A stretch of DNA of 55,424 nt from Nocardia sp. MH4 (GCF_019266065.1 NZ_LPNR01000081.1:1-55424); one strand, 5' to 3'. Shown: positions 16,396-25,373, counted from the stretch's first letter. Translations and numbers: made by a program. Notes: generated by a model from the letters alone, not told the origin.

Positions 16396-18276
16396 GTGAT
16401 CGAGCCGTTGGCGCCGGGCGAGCAATCGATGATCGGCCGGTATCGGATTCGCGGTGTGCTCGGTGCGGGCGGCATGGGGCGGGTCCTGCTGGCCACGGGA
16501 CCGGACGGGCGCTTCGTCGCGATCAAGCAGATCCACGCGCACCTGCTCGACGACCGCGAGTTCCGGGCCCGCTTCGAACGCGAGGTCGCCATCTCCGCCC
16601 GCGTCTCCGGCGCCTTCACCGCGGCCGTCGTCGACTTCGACACCGGCGCCGAATCCCCGTGGCTGGCCTCGGTCTTCATCGCCGGAGTCCCGCTGGACCG
16701 CGCCGTCCGCGACAACGGCCCACTGCCCGACCCGGCCCTGCGCACCCTCGCCTCCGGCCTCGCCTCGGCTCTGCACTCCATTCACGCCACCGGCCTGGTG
16801 CATCGTGATCTCAAGCCCGCCAACGTGATCCTCGCCGCCGACGGGCCGAGGGTGATCGACTTCGGCATCGCCCAGGCGGTGGGTTCCGGCCAGCTCACCG
16901 AGGTCGGCGCGGTGGTCGGCTCACCCGCGTACATGTCACCGGAACAGGCCATGAGCGAGCCGATCACCTCCGCCTGCGACGTGTTCTCCCTCGGCTCCCT
17001 GCTGTGCATGGCCGCCACCGGCCAGAGCCCCTTCGCCGCGACGTCGGCCCCGTACACCCTGTTCAACATCGTCCACAGCGAGCCACAGCTCGACCAGGTC
17101 CCCGCGTCGCTGCGCGAGCTGATCGCCGGTTGCCTGCGCAAGGACCCGCACGCCAGGCCGACGCCGGCGCAGATCCTGGACTACCTCGGGGCGCTGCCGG
17201 TGCAGTCGCGGCCCTGGCCCGCGCCGATCCACACCGCGATCGCCGAGCAGACCCGCGATCTGGTCGCACTCACCTCCGATCCCGAAGCGACACAGATTCT
17301 TCCGGCGCACCTGTCGGTCCCCCAGGCGCCTGCCACCGCGCCGCCGCCGCGGCGACGGCGCACCGCACTCCGAGTGGGACTCGCGGTGGCCGGCGCGGCG
17401 GTGCTCGTCGCCGGGCTCACCGCGGTCGTTCTGCGCGGTGGCGAATCCGCGCCTCCGTCAGCGCTGCCGACGGCGACGCTGCCCGGCATCGACCAACTCC
17501 GCGGCGTCGACACCTGCGGGTGGTTGCGGCAAGCACTCGGCCCGACCTTGCCCGCGGCCGCGGCTGTGAAGGCGTCGACGGAGGTGTCGTCGTGGCGCTG
17601 GCAGCCGACGTCGAGCTGGGGCTGCGACGGCACGTCCGGAGCGGCGCGTATCGCGGTGGAAATCGGCGCCGCGACAGCCGGATTCGCGCCCGACGCGCGG
17701 GTGGTCAACGGGTACGCGCTGGCCCGCAAGGGCGAGGACTGCGCGTTTGCGATCGAGGGCGGAGCCGAGGGGCAGCGCTGGGGCATCACGGTCGACGCCT
17801 TCACCCGCGACGACTGCGGTCTCGCCGACCATGTCGTCGACCGGCTGACGGCCACACTGGGCGAACGACCCACCGACCCCACCGCCCAGCGATCGTTGAC
17901 CTCGGTCGATCCCTGTGCGCTGGTGGACAGTTCGGCGTTCGCGAGCCTGGGCACCGGCGTCGCGAAATCCGCACACAGCTGCGAATGGCCGGGCGCGACC
18001 ACCGTGCGGATCGCCCTGTCCCAGCAACGCCAGCGGCAGACGTCGGCGGTGCAGGAGACCATCGACATCGGCGACGGTGTGCAGGTCGATAAATCCGACG
18101 AATTCTCCGCTGTCGCGTCCGAATGCCGCCGCAGCTACCGCTACCGCAAGGTGGGCCAGACCTTCGTCGAGATCGTCGAGGTGGTGGTCGCTGACCAACG
18201 GCAGCGGACGGCGCAGCTGTGTGAGATCGCCGATCCGCTGGTGAAGCAGGCGGTCAGCCGGTTGCCCGCGCAGTAG
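16396..18276 (+). CDS. Receptor-type Ser/Thr protein kinase with duplicated four-Cys outer domain
   Basis: 626 residues. The kinase domain (~15-270) has the glycine loop (GAGGMGRV, 23-30), ATP-lysine K44, catalytic HRDLKPAN (136-143), DFG (155-157) and SPEQ, all intact. A Pro-rich linker and one membrane helix (~322-350) lead to an outer region with two repeats, each with four cysteines in the pattern D-x-C...C...C...C; the second starts DPCALVD, resembling DUF3558 lipoprotein domains. GTG 16396 is preferred over 16366 because GGGGGAG lies 7 nt upstream. First gene of the kinase cluster. Ligand and substrates are unknown. Confidence 0.9.
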   Translation: MIEPLAPGEQSMIGRYRIRGVLGAGGMGRVLLATGPDGRFVAIKQIHAHLLDDREFRARFEREVAISARVSGAFTAAVVDFDTGAESPWLASVFIAGVPLDRAVRDNGPLPDPALRTLASGLASALHSIHATGLVHRDLKPANVILAADGPRVIDFGIAQAVGSGQLTEVGAVVGSPAYMSPEQAMSEPITSACDVFSLGSLLCMAATGQSPFAATSAPYTLFNIVHSEPQLDQVPASLRELIAGCLRKDPHARPTPAQILDYLGALPVQSRPWPAPIHTAIAEQTRDLVALTSDPEATQILPAHLSVPQAPATAPPPRRRRTALRVGLAVAGAAVLVAGLTAVVLRGGESAPPSALPTATLPGIDQLRGVDTCGWLRQALGPTLPAAAAVKASTEVSSWRWQPTSSWGCDGTSGAARIAVEIGAATAGFAPDARVVNGYALARKGEDCAFAIEGGAEGQRWGITVDAFTRDDCGLADHVVDRLTATLGERPTDPTAQRSLTSVDPCALVDSSAFASLGTGVAKSAHSCEWPGATTVRIALSQQRQRQTSAVQETIDIGDGVQVDKSDEFSAVASECRRSYRYRKVGQTFVEIVEVVVADQRQRTAQLCEIADPLVKQAVSRLPAQ

Positions 18277-18358
18277 CGGCGCGGATACCCGGGTGATAGT
18301 TTCACGGCAGAGTTCGGGAGGGGTCGGCGGTCAGTTCGCCGGTCGGAGGGGAACATTC

Positions 18359-19522
18359 GTGCGGTATCGGTCGCGTTGTGTCGTGGCGTTGCTGTCGCTC
18401 ACGCTGCTCATCGCGGCCTGTGGTGACGAGTCGGCGGCACTGGATCACGGTGGCTACGCGCTGGAGCCGATTCCGGGCGACTTCGACGACGCGCCGAGTC
18501 GCGTGCGTGGATCGCTGGTGGAATCGGTGCGCATCGGGGAGCGGCTGCTGTTCGCCGACCGGGTCGACCCGGACCTGGTCGAGGGTGACGGCGGCGGTGT
18601 GGTCGTCGGGGTGCGTGGCGTCGACGAGCTGCTCTCGGGCGTGCAGCAAACGGCCCTGCAACCCTTCGATGTCCAGGCCGGTTTCGGGGCGATCGGCAGC
18701 AACGGCCGCTCCGACAACGAACAGCAGCACAAGCTGCTCTCGATCACGATCCTGTCGTTGCCCGATGCCGAGCAGGCCGGTGCCGCGGCGCAGGCGATGG
18801 CGGCGGCGGACTTCGGCGCCAACACCGAGAACGCGCCGTTGCCGCTGCCCGATTATCCGGCGGCGCTGAGTCATTGGCGGCCGGGTGTGCCCACGGTCGG
18901 TAGCTGGCTGGTGTGGAAGAACCTGGTGATCCGGCTCTACGCGAAGGTCGTCGACCCGCGTCCGGAAGTGCTGACCGATCTGCTCACCCGCACCTATCGG
19001 GCCCAGCTGGCCGAGCTCGACACCTTCGTCCCGACACCGGCCGCCGACCTGGCGGCGTTGAAACTCGACAGCGAGCATCTGCTCACCCGGGTCGTGAAGA
19101 CCGGCGAATACTGGCCGGATCGCTGGGATTTCCTCGTCTACGGCCCGCGGACCTATGCGCTGCTGCTGGACAAGCCGTCGGCTCGGCTGCGGGAGTTCGA
19201 GCAGAGCAAGATCGACGCGATCGCGGTGTCGTACAACAAGTTCCTGCATCGCGCGAGCGACGAGCAGACCGCGCGGACCTACGCCGAGGCCGAGGAGAGA
19301 CTGCTGCTGTCGGCGGATTTCACGGCCATGTCGGAGGTCCCCGGGCCCGATGGTGTCTCGTGCTATCGCGCGTCGCGGCCGAATACCGAGGTGAGCGCCG
19401 CCCGCCGCTTCGCGTGTCTGGTGCGGCGCGACGAATTCGTGGTGCGCGTGTACAGCAATCAGGAAACCGATGTCCGGCAACTCGCGGTCGCGCAGTACGC
19501 GTTGCTGAGCGGATCCCGGTGA
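18359..19522 (+). CDS. Lipoprotein in the kinase cluster (possibly DUF7373 type)
   Basis: 387 residues with a lipoprotein signal: Arg-containing N-terminus, hydrophobic stretch and lipobox LIAAC near residue 20. The mature protein is globular, with a VGSWLVWKNLVIRLYAKV segment and a Tyr/Arg-rich middle. I believe this matches the Nocardia DUF7373 lipoprotein family but cannot confirm it. GGAGGGG precedes the GTG start. It sits 82 nt after kinase 1 and 16 nt before kinase 2, suggesting co-expression; a role as surface partner or ligand carrier for the kinases is inference. Confidence 0.8.
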   Translation: MRYRSRCVVALLSLTLLIAACGDESAALDHGGYALEPIPGDFDDAPSRVRGSLVESVRIGERLLFADRVDPDLVEGDGGGVVVGVRGVDELLSGVQQTALQPFDVQAGFGAIGSNGRSDNEQQHKLLSITILSLPDAEQAGAAAQAMAAADFGANTENAPLPLPDYPAALSHWRPGVPTVGSWLVWKNLVIRLYAKVVDPRPEVLTDLLTRTYRAQLAELDTFVPTPAADLAALKLDSEHLLTRVVKTGEYWPDRWDFLVYGPRTYALLLDKPSARLREFEQSKIDAIAVSYNKFLHRASDEQTARTYAEAEERLLLSADFTAMSEVPGPDGVSCYRASRPNTEVSAARRFACLVRRDEFVVRVYSNQETDVRQLAVAQYALLSGSR

Positions 19523-19538
19523 GACGGGAGGCGAGGCG

Positions 19539-21398
19539 ATGAAACCGCTGGGTCCACACGATCCGGGCCAACTGGGCCGCAACCGTCTGCTGGCGGTGAT
19601 CGGCAACGGCGGGATGGGCCAGGTGCTGCTGGGACAGAGTCCCGACGGCCGACTGGTCGCCGTGAAGCGGATCCACCGGCAGTTCACCGGCAGCCCCGAG
19701 TTCCGGGCCAGATTCCGCCGGGAGGTGCTCGCCTCCCAGCAGGTCACCGGCGCCTACACGGCCGGCGTCGTCGACCACGACGCCGAGTCCGAAACACCCT
19801 GGTTGGCATCGGAATACATTGCGGGTCCGTCCCTGCAGGAGATGGTCGGCGAGTACGGCCGCCTGACGGTGAGCGGGCTGAAATTGCTGGCGACGGGCCT
19901 GGCGATGGCGCTGCTCGAGATCCACCGCACCGGCCTGGTGCACCGTGACCTCAAGCCGAGCAACATCCTGCTGACCAACGACGGCCCACGGGTGATCGAC
20001 TTCGGCATCGCCAGGGCGCTGGAGGACGACGTCACGCTCACCGCGACCGGCGCGGTGCTCGGCTCGCCCGCCTACATGTCGCCGGAGCAAGCCGAGTGTC
20101 GCACGCTCACCGCGGCGTCGGACGTGTTCGCGCTCGGTGCCGTGCTGGCGATGGCGGCCACCGGCGTCGGCCCGTTCGACGCCGCGTCGACGCCGCAGGT
20201 GCTCTACAACGTGCTCTACGGCTCGCCGGACACCACCAGCATCCCGCAGCCGATCCGCGCGCTGGTCGACGCGTGTCTGGCGAAGGACCCGGCGCAGCGC
20301 CCCACGCCGGAGCAGGTGCTCGACGCGGCGAGCCGGATCGAGGCCGAGCCCGTCTGGCCGGTCCGGATTCGCCGACGGATCGCGGAATACCAGGCAGAGG
20401 CGGTGAGCTGGGCCGACGGCACGGCCAGGGTCGCGCCGGAGCCCGCCGAGCGGCCGAAGCGAGCATGGTCGCGCATCGTCGTGGCCGCCGGGGTGATCTC
20501 GGCGCTGGTACTGAGCGCTACCGCCCTCTGGGGCATCGGTGTGGAGGGCAACGCGGTGGCGATGGACGACCCGCCGCTCGCGCTGACCGTCGACGAGAGC
20601 CGCGGGCTCGATCTCTGCGCGCTGGTGATGCCGTCGGTGCTCGGTGAACTCGGCACGGCGACAGGTGAAGTCGCGCCGAACGGGGTGCACTCGTGCAGCA
20701 TCTCCTATCGAGATCAGTCCGGGCGCAAGGTGCAATTCACGCTCGAGAACGGCACCCCGGTCGAACAGGTCAAGGGCGGCAGGACCGCGATGGGCAGCAC
20801 CATCAACTGGATGCCGGTGCTTGGCCGGAACAAGGAAGCCCGCAATTGCGACCGCTCGGTCGTGGCGCAGAGCGGGTTGCCGATGGCGCTGACATTGAGC
20901 GCGCAGACCTTCGAGGGCGGCGACACCTGTCCGGCGGTCGAGCGCGGACTCGGCGCGGTGGTGCGCCGGCTGGCGGTCAACCCACCGCTGCGCGCGCTGC
21001 CCGCGGACTCGGTGCTGCGGCTGGATCCCTGCGCGCTGCTGGATTCTCCCGCCCTCAGCTCGGTGACCGGTGATCCGGCCCGCAGCCGTACCGTGCACGG
21101 CTGCGTGGCCGATGGGCGGGAAGGGTATGTCGCGCTCGACCTCGACGATCGCCTGCGACCGGATCACGTGGTCGGTGGCAAGGTCCGGCCCACCAGGACG
21201 ATCGAGGGGCGCACGGTGAACGTTCGCACGGAGAACGTCAATTTCTGCGAGCTGGCCTTCATGACCAGGCCGAGCCGGGACGATCAGGCGGAGCAGGTGC
21301 GCATCATGTACTCCGCGTACAAGCCGCAAGCGTTGAGCCCGTGCGACGCCGCGGCCACCCTGTTCGCACCCGTACTCACGAAGTTGCCCACCTCATGA
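19539..21398 (+). CDS. Second receptor-type Ser/Thr protein kinase of the cluster
   Basis: 619 residues with the same architecture as the upstream kinase. The kinase domain has GNGGMGQV, K43, HRDLKPSN (135-142), DFG (154-156) and SPEQA, so it should be active. One membrane helix (about 310-330) is followed by two four-Cys modules: the first has Cys in DLCALV, HSCSIS, RNCDRS and DTCPAV, and the second in DPCALLD, HGCVAD, NFCELA and SPCDAA. GGGAGG precedes the ATG. Its stop overlaps the pseudokinase ATG (ATGA), so the two are made together. Confidence 0.9.
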   Translation: MKPLGPHDPGQLGRNRLLAVIGNGGMGQVLLGQSPDGRLVAVKRIHRQFTGSPEFRARFRREVLASQQVTGAYTAGVVDHDAESETPWLASEYIAGPSLQEMVGEYGRLTVSGLKLLATGLAMALLEIHRTGLVHRDLKPSNILLTNDGPRVIDFGIARALEDDVTLTATGAVLGSPAYMSPEQAECRTLTAASDVFALGAVLAMAATGVGPFDAASTPQVLYNVLYGSPDTTSIPQPIRALVDACLAKDPAQRPTPEQVLDAASRIEAEPVWPVRIRRRIAEYQAEAVSWADGTARVAPEPAERPKRAWSRIVVAAGVISALVLSATALWGIGVEGNAVAMDDPPLALTVDESRGLDLCALVMPSVLGELGTATGEVAPNGVHSCSISYRDQSGRKVQFTLENGTPVEQVKGGRTAMGSTINWMPVLGRNKEARNCDRSVVAQSGLPMALTLSAQTFEGGDTCPAVERGLGAVVRRLAVNPPLRALPADSVLRLDPCALLDSPALSSVTGDPARSRTVHGCVADGREGYVALDLDDRLRPDHVVGGKVRPTRTIEGRTVNVRTENVNFCELAFMTRPSRDDQAEQVRIMYSAYKPQALSPCDAAATLFAPVLTKLPTS

Positions 21399-23323
21399 CG
21401 ATTCACCCCCGCGGTCCCGGCGAACCGGACACCATCGGCCGCTACCGCGTCATCGGCGCGCTCGATGCGGAAGTGGGTTTCCGCTCGCTGCTCGCGGCCG
21501 GTCCCGACGATTCCCTCGTCGTCGTGCGGCAGGCCGAGGCCGAACTGCTCGACGAGCCCGAGTTCCGGATCAGGCTGCGGCACAGCGCGGTCGCCGCGAT
21601 GCGGGTCTCGGGTGCCGCCAACACGACGGTGATCGATGTCGACGCCGATGCCGACAAGCCGTGGCTCGCTTCGGTGTTCGTGCCGGGGGTGCGGCTCGAC
21701 CGCGCGGTCGCCGAACACGGCCCGCTGCCGGTGCCCGCCGTCCGCGCGCTCGCCGCGGCCCTGGCCTCGGCATTGCGGACCGTGCACGCCGCAGGCCTCG
21801 TGCATCAGCGGCTCCGGGCCGACTCGGTGTTGCTCGCACGCGACAGCGGTCGGCTCGGCGAGATCGGCATCACGCCGGTCGCCGGACCGCCGACGACCGG
21901 CAGCGTGACCGCTCTCGGCACCCCGGACTACCTCGCGCCCGAGCAGGCTCTCGGGTTGGCGATCACCCCGGCCGCCGACATGTTCGCCCTCGGCTCGGTG
22001 CTCGCCTTCGCGGCCTCCGGCCGCGCGCCGTTCACCGCGCCGTCGGTGCCCTACATCCTGTTCAACATCGCGCAGCGCGAGCCCGACCTGAGCGGGGTGC
22101 CCGAACCGCTGTACGAACTGATCGCCGCGTGCCTGCGCAAGGATCCGGCGGCCCGGCCGACGCCGGGCCAGATGCTGGAGTACCTCGGTGGTCCGCCCTC
22201 GGCGCCCGCGCCGTGGCCCGCGCCGGTGCTCGACGACATCGGCCGCCAACAGGACCAGGTGTCCGCCCTGCTCGCCGCGTTGCCGCCGGTCGTCGCGCCG
22301 GTGGCCCCACCGGCGCGGCCGTTGCCCGAAGTCCTCGCCGGTTTCGGGCAGCGCGCGCTCGACACCGGCAGGCGGGTGTCGCGATCCGGCCTGCACCGCT
22401 GGCGCGCGGCCACCCCGGAGATCCGGCGCGCGCTGGCCGGCGGGCTGGCGGCGCTGCTGCTCGTCGTCGGCGGTCTCACCTATTGGGCCACCAGACCGGC
22501 GAGCGAACCGCCGCCGGTGACCGGGTTGACCCTCGCCCAGCTGCGGCAGACCGATGCGTGCGCCTGGCTCGGCGAGGCCATCGGCGACGCGGTCCCGGTC
22601 GCGCCCGCCCCGCTCGCCGCCGACACCTGGAAGCTGGACCAGTCGCCGTCCTGGGGGTGCTTCGCCACCTCCAACCGGACCTCGCTGAGTCTGGAGCTGG
22701 GCACCGAGGATATGTACCTGACGCCGAATCAGAACGTCGTCGACGGTGTGCCGATCATCGACGGCAGTGCGGCCGCCTGCACCAGGGCCATCGCGAGTCC
22801 GGGTGCGGAGGGTCCGGCGGGCATCGTCATCACCCTCTCACCGCCGAGCGGGGTCAAGGGGTGCGACGGCATCGACTACATCGCGGCGAATATCGCCCGG
22901 TCGCTGTCGTCCGCGCCGCGTGTGGAGCATCAGGAGTCGTCCCTGGCGCTGGTCGAGCCGTGCACCCTGCTCGATCGTGACCTCGTCGCCGCCAAGATCG
23001 GCAGACTGCCGCCTGCGCCGACGATCGCGGACGCGCACACCTGTCAGTGGAACGGCAGCGTGCAGCTCAGCGTGAAGCTCGTCAGCAAGAGCAGGTACAC
23101 CTCCGGCACCGAGCTGGTGACGATCTCCGTCGACGGGTTCCGGCTCTACGTCGACCAGCCCACCAGCACGAAGGCCATGTGCACCAGGGCCTACCTCGTA
23201 CCCCAGTCCGAGACGGAGACGGTCGAGGTGTCGGTGCACGGCGCCGAGGGCATGCGCGAGGACTACTGCGCGATCGCCGGTGAGATCCTGCGCTCGGCCG
23301 CGGAGAAACTGGCGAACCGCTGA
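21395..23323 (+). CDS. Receptor-like pseudokinase with duplicated four-Cys outer domain
   Basis: 642 residues. It aligns with the two upstream kinases along its whole length, but the catalytic residues are gone. The Gly loop is LDAEVGFRS, the ATP-lysine is Arg45 (LVVVRQ), HRDLKPAN is HQRLRADS (137-144) and DFG is EIG (156-158). Structural motifs remain (APEQA, DMFALGSVL), so the fold is probably intact. A membrane helix near 350-370 is followed by two modules with Cys in DACAWL, WGCFAT, AACTRA, KGCDGI and EPCTLLD, HTCQWN, AMCTRA, DYCAIA. The frame is uninterrupted, with normal codon use, so it is selected for a non-catalytic role such as scaffold or allosteric partner of the adjacent kinases. 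Confidence 0.88.
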   Translation: MTIHPRGPGEPDTIGRYRVIGALDAEVGFRSLLAAGPDDSLVVVRQAEAELLDEPEFRIRLRHSAVAAMRVSGAANTTVIDVDADADKPWLASVFVPGVRLDRAVAEHGPLPVPAVRALAAALASALRTVHAAGLVHQRLRADSVLLARDSGRLGEIGITPVAGPPTTGSVTALGTPDYLAPEQALGLAITPAADMFALGSVLAFAASGRAPFTAPSVPYILFNIAQREPDLSGVPEPLYELIAACLRKDPAARPTPGQMLEYLGGPPSAPAPWPAPVLDDIGRQQDQVSALLAALPPVVAPVAPPARPLPEVLAGFGQRALDTGRRVSRSGLHRWRAATPEIRRALAGGLAALLLVVGGLTYWATRPASEPPPVTGLTLAQLRQTDACAWLGEAIGDAVPVAPAPLAADTWKLDQSPSWGCFATSNRTSLSLELGTEDMYLTPNQNVVDGVPIIDGSAAACTRAIASPGAEGPAGIVITLSPPSGVKGCDGIDYIAANIARSLSSAPRVEHQESSLALVEPCTLLDRDLVAAKIGRLPPAPTIADAHTCQWNGSVQLSVKLVSKSRYTSGTELVTISVDGFRLYVDQPTSTKAMCTRAYLVPQSETETVEVSVHGAEGMREDYCAIAGEILRSAAEKLANR

Positions 23324-23389
23324 GATCCCCGTCCCCCGTCGGCCCCGGGGCATACTCGATCCCGGGGACCCACCACGAAAGGGACAGCG

Positions 23390-24436
23390 ATGGACCAGCT
23401 CGGGGTAGCGGTAGTCGGGTACGGCCTGGCCGGGTCGGTGTTCCACGCGCCGCTGATCGCCGCCGATCCACGGTTGCGGGTGGCGGCGGTGGTGACCTCG
23501 TCCGAGGAGCGGGCGGCGAAGGCGCGGGCCGAGCATCCCGGTGTGCGAGTGGTACCGAACGCCGACGAGCTGTTCACCGATCCGGCGGGAATCGACCTGG
23601 CGGTGATCGCCACGCCCAACAGCAGTCACGCGCCCTTGGCGTTGCGGGCCCTGGCCGCGGGTCTGCCCGTGGTGGTCGACAAGCCGTTCGCGGTGACCTC
23701 CAGCGACGCCGACGCGGTGGTGACCGCTGCCGAGGACGCCGGACTCGCGCTGAGCGTGTTCCAGAATCGCCGCTGGGACAACGACTTCCTGACGGTGCGC
23801 GCGCTGCTGGACGCGGGGGAGTTCGGCGAGGTGCGGCGATTCGAGTCCCGGTTCGAACGGTGGCGTCCGGTCACCAAGGGCGGCTGGCGTGAGCTGGGCA
23901 CCGCGGCCGACGGCGCGGGCATCCTGTTCGATCTCGGCAGTCACCTGGTCGACCAGGCCCTGACCCTGTTCGGCCCGGTCACCGAGGTCTATGCCGAACT
24001 CGACCGCCGCCGCCCCGGCGTCCAGGCCGACGACGACGCCTTCATCGCCCTCACCCACGCCTGCGGCACCCGCTCCCAGCTGTGGATGAGCGCCGTCGCA
24101 CCACAATTGGGCCCCCGGCTGCGCGTGCTCGGCTCCACCAGCGGCTACACCGTCCACGGTCTGGATCCGCAGGAGGACGACCTGCGCGCGGGCCGCCGAC
24201 CCGATGACGGCGAACCGGGTTGGGGCACAGTCCCGCCGGACCGCTGGGGTACCTTCGGCGCGGGCGACGACCTGCGGGCCGTTCCCACCGTGCCCGGTGA
24301 CTACCCCGCCTTCTACGCCGGCATGGCCGCCGCCCTCCTCGACGATGCCCCGGTCCCGGTCGACCCCCGCGACGCCGTGCACACCTTGCGCATCCTGGAG
24401 TACGCCGCCCACGTGGCGGGCCGGGACGAGCCCTGA
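23390..24436 (+). CDS. Gfo/Idh/MocA-family oxidoreductase
   Basis: 348 residues. The N-terminal Rossmann fold has VVGYGLAGSVFHAPLI, VIATPNSSHAPLALRALAAG and the family's EKP-like DKPFAVT, here with Asp for Glu. The C-terminal domain has FQNRRWDNDFLTVR and GSHLVDQALTLFG, with the Asp-xxx-His-type substrate residues. It resembles the YhhX/IolX-like group acting on sugars or inositols; the substrate is unknown. AAGGGA precedes the ATG. No partner genes are adjacent, and its stop lies inside a hairpin terminator. Confidence 0.92.
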   Translation: MDQLGVAVVGYGLAGSVFHAPLIAADPRLRVAAVVTSSEERAAKARAEHPGVRVVPNADELFTDPAGIDLAVIATPNSSHAPLALRALAAGLPVVVDKPFAVTSSDADAVVTAAEDAGLALSVFQNRRWDNDFLTVRALLDAGEFGEVRRFESRFERWRPVTKGGWRELGTAADGAGILFDLGSHLVDQALTLFGPVTEVYAELDRRRPGVQADDDAFIALTHACGTRSQLWMSAVAPQLGPRLRVLGSTSGYTVHGLDPQEDDLRAGRRPDDGEPGWGTVPPDRWGTFGAGDDLRAVPTVPGDYPAFYAGMAAALLDDAPVPVDPRDAVHTLRILEYAAHVAGRDEP

Positions 24437-24463
24437 CCGGGCGCGATCCGAGCCCGGTCAGGG
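24431..24463. terminator. Bidirectional terminator between oxidoreductase and arsR-type gene
   Basis: CCCTGACCGGGC (24431-24442) pairs perfectly with GCCCGGTCAGGG (24452-24463) around a 9-nt loop. The stem contains the oxidoreductase stop codon and lies 8 nt from the convergent regulator's stop. Confidence 0.75.
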
Positions 24464-24471
24464 AACCGCGA

Positions 24472-24804
24472 TCAGTGGACCGCGGGCCCGAGCGCTTCGA
24501 CCTGCACCGCGACCACGCCGGTCAGAATGCCGCGCGCGACCGCGAGCAGCTCGGCGACCTCCGGTGAGGTGAGTGCGTAGGTGACCGACTGCCCGTCTCG
24601 GCGCGAGGTCACCAATCCGGCCCGCCGCAGCACCGACAGCTGCTGGGACAGGGTCGCCGCCTCGACGCCGACCTCGGGCAGGATCTCCGCGACCACATGT
24701 GGCCGCGCGCTCAACAGTTCGAGCACGCGAATCCGCACGGGATGCCCGAGGGTTTTGAAGAAGTCGGCCTTCATCTGATACAGCGGCCGCTGTGTCCCCG
24801 GCAC
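24472..24804 (-). CDS. ArsR-family transcriptional regulator without cysteines
   Basis: 110 residues with a winged helix: KTLGHPVRIRVLELL, then the recognition helix VEAATLSQQLSVLRRAGLV and wing TSRRDGQSVTYALTSP. There is no cysteine at all, so the classic arsenic/cadmium thiolate sites of ArsR/CadC are absent and it is not a thiol sensor. The GTG at 24804 begins 6 nt after the roadblock gene's stop; an in-frame ATG at 24774 (MKADFF) is the alternative. Co-transcribed with the roadblock gene; the inverted repeat upstream of that gene may be its operator. Confidence 0.85.
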   Translation of the reverse strand: MPGTQRPLYQMKADFFKTLGHPVRIRVLELLSARPHVVAEILPEVGVEAATLSQQLSVLRRAGLVTSRRDGQSVTYALTSPEVAELLAVARGILTGVVAVQVEALGPAVH

Positions 24805-24810
24805 GAACGG

Positions 24811-25182
24811 CTAGATCTCGAGCTCGGCGTCGATGTCGGCGAGGCGACGGCGAGCGAGCGCGAGATTGCCGCGGGCGCGGTCCATGGCGAGGTAGAGGAA
24901 CAGGCCCTTGGCCCGGCGCGCCTTGGAGGGCCGGATCAGGTGGTACTGCCCGCTGAGGGTGATGAGCACGTCCTCGATTCCGTCGTCGATGCCGAGCTGC
25001 TCCATGGTGCGGACCTTGGCGCGCAGCACCTCGGTGTTGCCCGCGGCGGCGACCTGTAGATCCAGGGTCTTGGATCCGCCGAGCGCGCCGAGGGTCATGC
25101 CGCTGGTGTAGTCGACGATGCAGGCGCCGAGCGCCCCGTCGAGCAGCATCATTTCCTTGAGTGCGATATCCATGTCCGCCAA
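24811..25182 (-). CDS. Roadblock/LC7-like small protein
   Basis: About 123 residues. The pattern MLLDGALGACIVDYTSGMTLGALGG followed by an alternating helix-strand region (VLITLSGQYHLIRPSK) resembles Roadblock/LC7 proteins, which dimerise and often regulate small GTPases in actinobacterial conservons. No GTPase or conservon neighbour is present. TTG 25182 is favoured because GGAAGGAAA lies about 7 nt upstream; ATG 25173 (MDIALKEMM) is the alternative. First gene of a two-gene operon with the ArsR-type regulator. Confidence 0.68.
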   Translation of the reverse strand: MADMDIALKEMMLLDGALGACIVDYTSGMTLGALGGSKTLDLQVAAAGNTEVLRAKVRTMEQLGIDDGIEDVLITLSGQYHLIRPSKARRAKGLFLYLAMDRARGNLALARRRLADIDAELEI

Positions 25183-25286
25183 GGGATTTCCTTCCGAATC
25201 GGAGCGGTTGACCGTCGATGGTGACGCTAGGTCAGTGGCGGGAGTTCCGTCGGCCGAATCGACCCGGAATTGTCCGAAGATTGGCA

Positions 25287-25305
25287 GTTTGCAAGTTATG
25301 CAAAC
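25287..25305 (-). promoter_or_regulatory. Inverted-repeat operator upstream of the roadblock-arsR operon
   Basis: GTTTGCA and TGCAAAC are perfect 7-nt arms separated by AGTTA. The site is AT-rich compared with its surroundings and overlaps TAACTT, a possible minus-strand -10. ArsR-family proteins bind such repeats, so autoregulation is likely. It lies about 105 nt before the roadblock start. Confidence 0.55.
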
Positions 25306-25330
25306 AGTGGACAGGCGGGTGGACAGACGA

Positions 25331-25361
25331 AACGGGCGGGACGAAAGCCGTCCCGCCCGTT
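25331..25361 (-). terminator. Terminator after the MBL-Rieske gene
   Basis: AACGGGCGGGAC (25331-25342) pairs perfectly with GTCCCGCCCGTT (25350-25361) around a 7-nt loop, 13 nt beyond the stop at 25374. Confidence 0.75.
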
Positions 25362-25373
25362 CGGAATCCGGAG

